From contig CADBYT010000004.1 of assembly GCA_902798975.1 (NCBI GenBank), forward strand, positions 1 to 64,000: DNA of 64,000 bases, given 5' to 3'. Every line of letters begins with the position of its first letter. Within the stretch, counting starts at the first letter, position 1. This DNA is from an uncultured Bacteroidia bacterium. GTDB lineage: Bacteria > Bacteroidota > Bacteroidia > Bacteroidales > UBA932. The translations under genes were made by a program, and so were the position numbers. Below are positions 45,029-52,726 of the stretch, one piece after another. The notes under the pieces were generated by a model that worked only from the letters and a program-made list of their open reading frames with translations, had not been told where the DNA came from and did not search any database.

Positions 45029-47505
45029 GAATCTGGCAATCCTGGGACGAAGAAGAGCGGGCCGCAGCCGTGCGGATCGCGGGTCTGTGCGTCGCTGCGC
45101 TGACCCTCTTCATCTTTATTTCCACCTTCTCCTATCTCTTCCACTGGCGGGAGGACATGAGCCTGCTGGGCGACCCAGACGCCATGCAGGCGGGACGCGC
45201 CGTGGGCAATGTGGCCGGCAAACTCGGTTTCAGGACCGGGCACCTGCTGGTGGCGAACCTCTTCGGCCTGGGCAGTTTCGCCCTGCTGATCATCCTGACG
45301 GCCGTTTCCGTGCGCCTGCTGGCGCACCGCTGGCCGTATTCGCTGATCAAGACCACCCTCATCGCGCTCTTCGGCGCCTTCCTCTCCTCGCTCGTGCTCG
45401 CCTTCATCGGCAAGCGCGCCGGGCTGAGTCTCCTGTTCGGAGGCGGCCTGGGCGGACGCTGCGGCGCGGCGGCTGTCGATTGGTCGGAGAACCTCTTCGG
45501 TCTCATCGTGACGGGGCTTTTCCTCGTCATCCTGATGGCCGCCTTTCTCTTCTTCGCCTCCAAGCGCTTCAACCGTTGGTTCGCTTCGATCGGCGTGAAG
45601 AAGCCGAAGCCGGAGAACCCCGATGCGCCTACGGAGAACCCTGAGACCCCTTCGGAGAATCCCGACACCCCTGTCGTCATTCCGGACACCCCTGTCGTCA
45701 TTCCGGACGAAGATCCGGAATCTCCCGGCATAGAGGATATCACCGATACGCTTCCGGACGACATTTTCGGCGGACCGGATTCGCCAATCAAGTCGGCGAA
45801 TGACGGGAAAAAGCCGGCGAATGACGAAGTCAAGTCGGAAAATGACGGAAAGGAGCCGGCCTCCGAGGGCGGTTTCGAAATCGTCGCGGACACCGGCCTC
45901 GAGGCCGAGCAGGTCGTGGACCTCACCCCGATCGATAACCGCCTCGACCCGCCGGACGGCCTGCCGAAATACCAGTTCCCGTCGCTGGACCTGCTGGAGA
46001 GCTATGCCAGCGGCCGCCGGGAAGTGTCCACCGAGGAGCTCACGCGCAACAACAACAAGATCCGCGCAGCCCTCGCCAACTACAAGATCCAGGTCAACGA
46101 CGTCAAGGCCATCGTAGGTCCGACCGTCACCTTATATAAGGTTTACCCGGCTCCGGGCGTCAAGATCGCGGACATCAAGAAACTCCAGGAGGACATCGCC
46201 CTCTCGCTCAACGCCAAAGGCGTGCGCGTCGTGACCCTGTCCGACTCCGTCGGCATCGAGGTGGCCAACGACTTCGCCTCCATCGTGCCGCTCAAGGCCC
46301 TGCTCAACGACGACGCCTTCCGCAACAGCAAGGCGGACCTGCCCGTCGCCATCGGCTACACGATCACCCAGAAGGTGCGCGTATTCGACCTCGCCGACGC
46401 ACCGCACCTGCTCATCGCCGGTGCCACCAAGCAGGGTAAGTCCGTGGGGCTCAACATCATCGTGTCCTCGCTGCTCTACAGCAAACACCCTTCGGAGCTG
46501 AAGTTCGTTTTCATCGATCCGAAGATGGTCGAGTTCTCTGCCTACGGCCAGTTGCTCAAGCACTACCTGGCCGTGCTGCCCGACTCCGCCGACGAGGACG
46601 AGGAGCGCAACAACGCCATCGTCAAGAAGCCCAAGGACGCCGAGAAGGTCCTCCGCTCCCTCTGCACCGAAATGGACGACCGCTACGAGCTGCTGAGCAA
46701 GGCGGGCGTGAACAAGATTACCCTCTACAACGAGAAATACAAGGAACGCAAGCTGCGGCCGGATCACGGCCACAGGTTCCTGCCCTACATCGTGGTCGTG
46801 GTCGACGAGTATGCCGATCTCACCATGACCACGGGCGCCTCCCCGGATGCGCGCGCCGCCAGCCGGAGCATCACCAACTCCATTATCCGCCTGGCCCAGA
46901 AGGGCCGCGCCGCCGGCCTCCACGTAATCCTCGCGACGCAGCGTCCTTCGGTGGACGTCATCTCCGGTATCATCAAGAGCAACTTCCCGATGCGCATCGC
47001 CTTCCGCGTGGCGTCCCGCGTGGACTCCATGACCATCCTCGACGCCCCCGGCGCCGAGAAGCTGATCGGCCGCGGCGACATGCTCTTCTCCGCCGGCATT
47101 GACTCCGAGCGCATCCAGTGCGGCTTCATCGACGGCAAGGAGATTGACGCGATCACCGAATTCATCGGCGAGCAGATCGGCTACGGCCGCTGCTACAACA
47201 CCCCGTACTACCTCCCGTCCCCGGAAGAGCCGGGTGCGGAAGGCGGCGAAGGCGGCATGGTGGACATGTCCAAGGTGGACGAGCGCTTCGAAGAAGCCGC
47301 CAAGATGGTGGTCCTGAGCCAGCGCGGCTCCACCTCCGACTTGCAGCGCAAGCTCGGCATGGGCTATGCCAAGGCCGGCCGCGTCATGGACCAGCTCGAG
47401 GCCGCCGGCATCGTCGGACCGCAGGAGGGCTCCAAGCCCCGCCAGGTCCTCGTCCCCGACCTCAACACGCTCCAGCCCATCCTGGACGCTTTCCTGCACC
47501 GATAA
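45025..47505 (+). CDS. ftsK: DNA translocase FtsK
   Basis: An 826-residue septal DNA motor. The N-terminal 190 residues have four membrane helices, the linker (about 195-310) is rich in Pro, Asp and Glu with repeat-derived units (PDTPVVIPDTPVVIPDED and SANDGKKPANDEVKSENDG), and the motor has Walker A GATKQGKS at 466-473 and Walker B VVVVDEYAD around 590-597. The C-terminal gamma domain (LQRKLGMGYAKAGRVMDQLE) would read orienting DNA sequences. It overlaps the DUF4290 gene by 4 nt. Confidence 0.97.
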   Translation: MRIWQSWDEEERAAAVRIAGLCVAALTLFIFISTFSYLFHWREDMSLLGDPDAMQAGRAVGNVAGKLGFRTGHLLVANLFGLGSFALLIILTAVSVRLLAHRWPYSLIKTTLIALFGAFLSSLVLAFIGKRAGLSLLFGGGLGGRCGAAAVDWSENLFGLIVTGLFLVILMAAFLFFASKRFNRWFASIGVKKPKPENPDAPTENPETPSENPDTPVVIPDTPVVIPDEDPESPGIEDITDTLPDDIFGGPDSPIKSANDGKKPANDEVKSENDGKEPASEGGFEIVADTGLEAEQVVDLTPIDNRLDPPDGLPKYQFPSLDLLESYASGRREVSTEELTRNNNKIRAALANYKIQVNDVKAIVGPTVTLYKVYPAPGVKIADIKKLQEDIALSLNAKGVRVVTLSDSVGIEVANDFASIVPLKALLNDDAFRNSKADLPVAIGYTITQKVRVFDLADAPHLLIAGATKQGKSVGLNIIVSSLLYSKHPSELKFVFIDPKMVEFSAYGQLLKHYLAVLPDSADEDEERNNAIVKKPKDAEKVLRSLCTEMDDRYELLSKAGVNKITLYNEKYKERKLRPDHGHRFLPYIVVVVDEYADLTMTTGASPDARAASRSITNSIIRLAQKGRAAGLHVILATQRPSVDVISGIIKSNFPMRIAFRVASRVDSMTILDAPGAEKLIGRGDMLFSAGIDSERIQCGFIDGKEIDAITEFIGEQIGYGRCYNTPYYLPSPEEPGAEGGEGGMVDMSKVDERFEEAAKMVVLSQRGSTSDLQRKLGMGYAKAGRVMDQLEAAGIVGPQEGSKPRQVLVPDLNTLQPILDAFLHR
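45664..45845 (+). repeat. In-frame repeat cluster in the FtsK linker
   Basis: CCTGTCGTCATTCCGGACA occurs twice in tandem, followed by an inverted repeat GTCATTCCGGA/TCCGGAATC. Then GATTCGCCAATCAAGTCGGC and two more CGGCGAATGACG-like units occur. These match the repeat family of 6559-6613 and 36218-36272. All keep the ftsK frame and fall in the disordered linker. Confidence 0.8.
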
Positions 47506-47534
47506 TTAATAATCACGATAAAAACCATTGCATT

Positions 47535-48626
47535 ATGAACAGACTAGCCACCCTTCTCCTTTCATTGTTTATTTTCCCGCTTGCCGTTCTGGCGGCCGGA
47601 AAGGCTGAGTATATCAGCGAAGTGAAACTCATCGGAGGCAGCTCCGACGAAGTTTCCTCCCTGAAGTCCACCGCCCAGCGACAGGGTTGGACTGTCATAG
47701 AAAGCAACCTCAACGCCGGTGCGGGAGGAGATGTCATCTACCTCTGCTACAAGACCACCACAGGCAGCGACTATATCACGGACCTGTACCTGAGCTCGTC
47801 CGCCAATCCCGTCGCCTCTTCCATCACCGTCAACGGGCGCTCCTACAAACTCTGCCCCAACGAAGGCGGCAGCCATTTCACCGACATCAAAGGCGACCTC
47901 AACAGTCACGCCGGTGGCGATGACATCCATATCTATTATACGAAAGACAGTTTCAGCGACAAACGCGCCGTCACCGAAATCTGGTTCAACGCTTCCTCCA
48001 GCGGCGCCGTAGGCAAGGATAGCAGCGATTCCGCCTATGACCTCAACAAAGGCGCCGGCGGCGACGACATTTTCATGCACTTCTCCACGACCACCGGTTC
48101 TTCCGCCTCAAAAGGGCCGTCGAAAAGCTCGAAAGGAGAATGCATCTCCGAGATAAAACTCATCGGCGGCAATTCCGACGAAGTTTCCTCCCTGAAGTCC
48201 ACCGCCCAGCGACAGGGTTGGACCGTCATTGAAAGCAACCTCAACGCCGGTGCGGGAGGCGATGTCATCTACCTCTGCTACAAGACCACCACGGGCAGCG
48301 ATTATATCACGGACCTGTACCTGAGTTCAGGCGCCAATCCCGTTTCCTCTTCCATTACCGTCAACGGACGCTCCTACAAACTCTGCCCCAACGAAGGCGG
48401 TAGCCATTTCACCGACATCAAAGGCGACCTCAACAGCCACGCCGGCGGCGATGACATCCACATCTATTATACGAAAGACAGTTTCAGCGACAAGCGCGCC
48501 GTCACCGAAATCTGGTTCAACGCTTCCTCCAGCGGCGCCGTAGGCAAGGACAGCAGCGGTTCCGCCTATGACCTCAACAAAGGCGCTGGCGGCGACGACA
48601 TCTTCATGCATTTCTCGACCAAATAA
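47535..48626 (+). CDS. Exported MABP-like beta-prism repeat protein, two near-identical halves
   Basis: A 363-residue exported protein (signal MNRLATLLLSLFIFPLAVLA). It is two copies of about 170 residues each with three blades: DLN/NLN-xxAGGD-x-IYL motifs such as ESNLNAGAGGDVIYLCY, GDLNSHAGGDDIHIYY and YDLNKGAGGDDIFMHF, followed by ITDL or VTEIWF strands. This fits the MABP beta-prism fold, which is tied to membranes and found in some bacterial pore-forming toxins. Here it could bind glycans, peptidoglycan or membranes. It is 3 bp upstream of a lytic transglycosylase gene. Confidence 0.7.
   Translation: MNRLATLLLSLFIFPLAVLAAGKAEYISEVKLIGGSSDEVSSLKSTAQRQGWTVIESNLNAGAGGDVIYLCYKTTTGSDYITDLYLSSSANPVASSITVNGRSYKLCPNEGGSHFTDIKGDLNSHAGGDDIHIYYTKDSFSDKRAVTEIWFNASSSGAVGKDSSDSAYDLNKGAGGDDIFMHFSTTTGSSASKGPSKSSKGECISEIKLIGGNSDEVSSLKSTAQRQGWTVIESNLNAGAGGDVIYLCYKTTTGSDYITDLYLSSGANPVSSSITVNGRSYKLCPNEGGSHFTDIKGDLNSHAGGDDIHIYYTKDSFSDKRAVTEIWFNASSSGAVGKDSSGSAYDLNKGAGGDDIFMHFSTK
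47595..48626 (+). repeat. Recent internal duplication, 531-bp period
   Basis: The DNA of the first half (from about 47607) recurs 531 bp later with only scattered, mostly silent differences; for instance GACGAAGTTTCCTCC occurs at 47646 and 48177. The period is 177 codons, so the duplication is in frame. Near identity at DNA level means a recent event or gene conversion. Confidence 0.92.
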
Positions 48627-48629
48627 TAG

Positions 48630-49505
48630 ATGAAAAGATTTTTGCCCACCCTGATTGCTGTGGCACTGCTGGCGGCCCCCGCCACGGCGTGCGGCCAGGT
48701 TGTATACGTTCCGGAAGATATCCATTTCCAGGCGCCGCAGGTGCCGGAATTCATCGAGTATGCCGGCCAGACCTACCGTTTCGACCGGCCGGACCTCTAC
48801 GAGCGCATGGACCGCGAACTGATCGCCTTCACCTACGGGCATACCAACTCCCTGCTGATGCTCAAGCGCGCGGAAAGGATGTTCTCCATTGTCGTGCCCA
48901 TCCTGAAGAAGAACGGCGTGCCTGAGGACCTGAAATACCTGATGGCCATCGAGTGCAACCTGGACCCCAAGTCCGTCTCCACGGCAGGCGCGGCCGGTCC
49001 CTGGCAGTTCCTCAAGGCCACCGGGCGCTCCTACGGCCTGGAAGTCGCCGACGAGGTGGACGAGCGTTTCCATATCGAGAAATCGACCGAAGCGGCCTGC
49101 AAGTATCTCAAGGAGGCCTATGCGAAATACGGCGACTGGATGACGGTCGCGGCCAGCTACAACGCCGGCCAGGGCGGCATCTCCCAGCGCATCACGAACC
49201 AGCGGCAGAAGAAGGCCATGGACCTGTTCCTTCCCGCCGAGACTTCCCGCTACATGTTCCGCATCCTGACGGCAAAATACTTCTTCGAGCATCCGGAGGC
49301 GTTCGGCTTCCACGTCGAGGATTCGTACACCTATCCGGAAATTAAGGAAACGGTCACCGTCAGCGAGGCCATCCCGAACCTCACGGATTTCGCCGAAGAG
49401 CACGGCACCACCTATTTCTTCCTGAAAGAGGCCAACCTCTGGCTGCGCAGCGACAAACTGACCAACAAGGCAGCCAAGACCTACAAGATCGTCATTCCGA
49501 AGTAG
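48630..49505 (+). CDS. MltD-like lytic transglycosylase
   Basis: A 291-residue SLT-domain enzyme (signal MKRFLPTLIAVALLAAPATA) that cuts peptidoglycan glycan strands. The catalytic glutamate is in LKYLMAIECNLDPKS, followed by AGAAGPWQFLKATGRSYGL and later AASYNAGQGGI, the GLTs motif set. No LysM domain is seen, unlike many MltD proteins. Its gene directly follows the MABP-like gene, so the two are likely co-expressed. Its stop abuts that of the convergent LolA-like gene. Confidence 0.92.
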   Translation: MKRFLPTLIAVALLAAPATACGQVVYVPEDIHFQAPQVPEFIEYAGQTYRFDRPDLYERMDRELIAFTYGHTNSLLMLKRAERMFSIVVPILKKNGVPEDLKYLMAIECNLDPKSVSTAGAAGPWQFLKATGRSYGLEVADEVDERFHIEKSTEAACKYLKEAYAKYGDWMTVAASYNAGQGGISQRITNQRQKKAMDLFLPAETSRYMFRILTAKYFFEHPEAFGFHVEDSYTYPEIKETVTVSEAIPNLTDFAEEHGTTYFFLKEANLWLRSDKLTNKAAKTYKIVIPK

Positions 49506-49943
49506 CTACCGCAGATCCGTGACGACCCAGGAAGCGTCCAGCGACGCGGTGTCGAAGCGGAACGCCGACAGGTCGTCCAGCAGCGGCAGGTATTTCAACC
49601 CGGTGATTTTCAGTTCCGAGAGCGCGTCGCGATAGGCCACGAGCTCCGCCAGGCCGTCCGCCGGCTCGATATAAACTTCCTTCGAAGCGGGATCCACCGT
49701 CCAGCGCGTCGTACCGTCGGAATAGATTTCCATGCCGTTCCCCTTGGCGCAGTAGCAATCGCCCTGGACGACCAGGTCGCCCGAGAGCTTCACGGGCGTG
49801 TCTTCCGTGTACGTGCAGTCGTAGTGCAGGGACACGCGCTCGCTCTGCAGGTGCGCCGCGATCTCCGCCAGTTGCGACTGGGCTGCCGCCGCGAAGGGCA
49901 GCAGCAGGACCAGCAGCAGGGTTATCCATTTGTGTTTCAACAT
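49506..49943 (-). CDS. Short LolA-like periplasmic protein
   Basis: A 145-residue exported protein (signal MLKHKWITLLLVLLLPFAAA). The segment GDLVVQGDCYCAKGNGMEIY, then TTRWTVDPASKEVYIEPAD, resembles the beta-sheet of LolA, the carrier of outer-membrane lipoproteins. It is shorter than typical LolA (about 200 residues), so the match is partial and it may have a related role. It overlaps addA by 7 nt. I recall that lolA follows ftsK in many Bacteroidetes; here it is nearby but inverted. Confidence 0.6.
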   Translation of the reverse strand: MLKHKWITLLLVLLLPFAAAAQSQLAEIAAHLQSERVSLHYDCTYTEDTPVKLSGDLVVQGDCYCAKGNGMEIYSDGTTRWTVDPASKEVYIEPADGLAELVAYRDALSELKITGLKYLPLLDDLSAFRFDTASLDASWVVTDLR

Positions 49944-52726
49944 ACTTGTTCCGTTTTTCCGTCAGGGACATACCAAAGGTATGCTCCCCTCACCGTATAG
50001 CCAAGTTCGTGCCAGAGCCGGGCGTAGCGCGCCACCTGCCCGCGGTAGGATTCGTGCTCACCGCCGAACTTGAAGTCCACCACCGTCACTTCGCGGCCGC
50101 GCAGGATCACGCGGTCGGGACGGAATTCGCGGCCGTATTTGTCATAGAGCGTGCGTTCGTTGAGCACCCGGATCTCCGGCCCGGAGGCCTCCGGGAACCA
50201 TTCCGGATGCGCGGCAATCCCCTCCTCCAGCAGCTTCCGCGCCGCTTCGCCGCCCGCGGCATCCAGCTTGCCGTCGCGCACGGCGTCGCGCACCGCCCGT
50301 TCCAGGTCGGAGGGCCGGAGCACCTCCGAGAGGATGTCGTGCAGCACGATGCCGCGCAGGCGCGGGGATGCGTCCGGCCCGACGCGGCCGTCCTCGCCGA
50401 AAAAGTCGTCCGCCTCCTGCGAGGGCGTCAGCCGCCCGTCCAGCGGGATGGAAGGATAATTTCCCGCGAACGGCAGCGGAGCGGGGGTCGTTTCCTCCTC
50501 GCGTTGCGAGAAATCATAGGGCCGCCCGGTACGGTACGCCTCCTCGCCGCCCAGGAAATGATAAAGGATCTCGGAGAAATTGCCGTACTTCGGCGTTCCC
50601 TTCCCCAGCGATTCGCGGCAGCCCTTGGTCGGGAGATCCGCAATCACGTGCAGGCTCTTGCCCGCCCGCGTCAGCGCCACGTAGAAGACATTGAGGTTGT
50701 CCACCAGTTGCAGCTGCTCCTCACGCTCCACCGCCGGGGCGAAGAGACTCGCGCCGGCGAGGCTGCCCAGTTCGACCGGATAGATGCCGGCTACCTCCGG
50801 GCTGAACGGCGTCCGGGCCGTGTCCAGACGGCACCAGTGAACGTCTGACTTATAGAGTTTGACCTTCTCGGCGAAGGGGAAGATGACGTGCGGGAACTCG
50901 AGGCCCTTGGATTTGTGTATGGTCAGCACGCGGACGGATGAGGCGTTCTCGGGCGAGCCGATGCAGAGATCCTTCTCCTCCCAGTGCTTGAGGTAGTAGC
51001 GGAGGTTGTTGCCGTTGGTCTGCACCCAGCTCTGCAGGTCGTCCATGAAGGCCTGGACAAAAAGCGTCTGCCCCTCGAACGAGGCCGGATCCCATGCCTG
51101 CATGGCGCGCAGCAGCGCTTCGCAGAAGTCCACCAGCGAATGGTATTCCTCCGGGAAGGTCAGGCCCATCGAGTCGGCCAGGAAGCGGCCGATGCCGTCG
51201 TCCGGGTTCTCGTAGCAGCTGAGCAGCGACACCAGGCGGCGCACCACCGGGGAGCTCTTGAGCAGAAGCGAATCGTCGGAGATGACGGGAATGCCGTTGG
51301 CCACCAGTTCCGCGGCGATCGCGGAGCCTTCCTTCCTGCCGCGCACCAGCACAGCGATGTCGTTCCATTCGGCGTGCTGCGCACGCGCCTGCCGGATGGA
51401 GGAAACCACCTCCGCGAGCTGGTCCTCGCAGAAGCTCACCTGCACGCAGCCCTCCTGCGCGTCCTGCTTCATCGGCGTCTGCTTTACGTCGGCGTAGATA
51501 TCCTGCAGGCCCAGCAGCCCGGCGGCATAGGGGAAGAAGCGGTTGTTGAAGCCAATCACGGCGCGCGTGCTGCGCCAGTTGCCCGTCAGGGTCTCGATTT
51601 CCGCCTCCGGGAAGGCCTGCTGCACCTCGCTGCCGAGCAGCTTCCAGTCGGAATCGCGGAAGCGGTAGATGCTCTGCTTGACATCGCCCACGATGAGGTT
51701 GCCGCCCTGACCCGCCTCGCTCTCGCGGAGCAGCGGCAGGAAGTTGTCCCACTGGATGTGGGAGGTGTCCTGGAACTCATCCAGCAGGAAATGCTCGTAG
51801 CGGACGCCCAGTTTCTCATAGACGAAGGGCGTGTCCGAACCGCCGATGATGTCGCGCAGGAGCGTGTTGGACTCGTCCAGGCACATCACGTTCTTCTCGG
51901 CCATCAGCGCGTCGAATTCGCGGTAGAATTCACCCGCCAGGCCCAGCTTGGAGAGCAGCCCGTCCAGGATCCACGCCGTGCAGTAGACGGGATAGGATTC
52001 GTCGAAGAGCGCCGCCAGTTCGGGCACCTTCTTGAACAGGGTCTTCTTGTTCTTCGGGCTGAGCACCTCGCCAGGCACCACGGGATAGCCCAGTTTCTGC
52101 GCCCGTTCCGTGAAGGCGCTGAGAATCGCGCGGCACTCCAGCCGGATCTGCTTCAGGCGCTCCTTGCCGAAGGCTTCGCGTCCGTCGACGCCCAGCTGCT
52201 CGGCGAGTTCGCGGAACTCGTCGTTCTTGAGCAGTTTGCCGATCTCCTGCAGGCCTTCGTCCACCTGGAAGCGGCGCCCCTGCGCCAGCGTATCGGCGAG
52301 CCGGTCGCGCAGCCAGGCCAGCAGCTCCCGGTCCTCTTCGGTCAGCGAATCGAGGATGCGGTCCATCGCCTCGGCGATCAGCGAATCCTTGTCCAGCTCG
52401 ATCTGATAGTCGGCGAACTGCCCGATCTCGCGGGAGAAGGCCTTGAGCGTCTGCTGGAAGAAGCGGTCGATGGTGCTGATGGAGAAGGCGCCGTAGTCGT
52501 GGAGCATCTCGGTGAGCAGGGCCTGCGCCCGGGGATTGCTCTCTGCGAGCCGCGCGAGGTCGCGCAGGATGCGCGCCTTCATCTCGGCCGTGGCTTTGTT
52601 GGTGAAGGTCACCGCCAGGATATGCCGGTACGGATGCGGCTCGCTGCTGGCCAGCAGCAAGTCGATATAGGTCTTGGACAGACGGTAGGTCTTGCCCGAA
52701 CCGGCGCTGGCTTTCAGGATCTTCAT
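49937..52726 (-). CDS. addA: AddA-like helicase-nuclease (UvrD/RecB family)
   Basis: A 929-residue SF1 helicase of double-strand break repair. Motif I is ASAGSGKTYRLS at residues about 6-17, Ia is LAVTFTNKATAEMK, II is LLDEFQDTSHIQW, III is GDVKQSIYRFRDSDW, IV/V is VLTIHKSKGLEFPHV and VI is NVFYVALTRAGKSL. The C-terminal nuclease has VVDFKFGGEHESYRGQVARY (D-x-K, then Q). It works with AddB to process DNA ends. It overlaps addB by 4 nt and the LolA-like gene by 7 nt. Confidence 0.93.
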   Translation of the reverse strand: MKILKASAGSGKTYRLSKTYIDLLLASSEPHPYRHILAVTFTNKATAEMKARILRDLARLAESNPRAQALLTEMLHDYGAFSISTIDRFFQQTLKAFSREIGQFADYQIELDKDSLIAEAMDRILDSLTEEDRELLAWLRDRLADTLAQGRRFQVDEGLQEIGKLLKNDEFRELAEQLGVDGREAFGKERLKQIRLECRAILSAFTERAQKLGYPVVPGEVLSPKNKKTLFKKVPELAALFDESYPVYCTAWILDGLLSKLGLAGEFYREFDALMAEKNVMCLDESNTLLRDIIGGSDTPFVYEKLGVRYEHFLLDEFQDTSHIQWDNFLPLLRESEAGQGGNLIVGDVKQSIYRFRDSDWKLLGSEVQQAFPEAEIETLTGNWRSTRAVIGFNNRFFPYAAGLLGLQDIYADVKQTPMKQDAQEGCVQVSFCEDQLAEVVSSIRQARAQHAEWNDIAVLVRGRKEGSAIAAELVANGIPVISDDSLLLKSSPVVRRLVSLLSCYENPDDGIGRFLADSMGLTFPEEYHSLVDFCEALLRAMQAWDPASFEGQTLFVQAFMDDLQSWVQTNGNNLRYYLKHWEEKDLCIGSPENASSVRVLTIHKSKGLEFPHVIFPFAEKVKLYKSDVHWCRLDTARTPFSPEVAGIYPVELGSLAGASLFAPAVEREEQLQLVDNLNVFYVALTRAGKSLHVIADLPTKGCRESLGKGTPKYGNFSEILYHFLGGEEAYRTGRPYDFSQREEETTPAPLPFAGNYPSIPLDGRLTPSQEADDFFGEDGRVGPDASPRLRGIVLHDILSEVLRPSDLERAVRDAVRDGKLDAAGGEAARKLLEEGIAAHPEWFPEASGPEIRVLNERTLYDKYGREFRPDRVILRGREVTVVDFKFGGEHESYRGQVARYARLWHELGYTVRGAYLWYVPDGKTEQVC

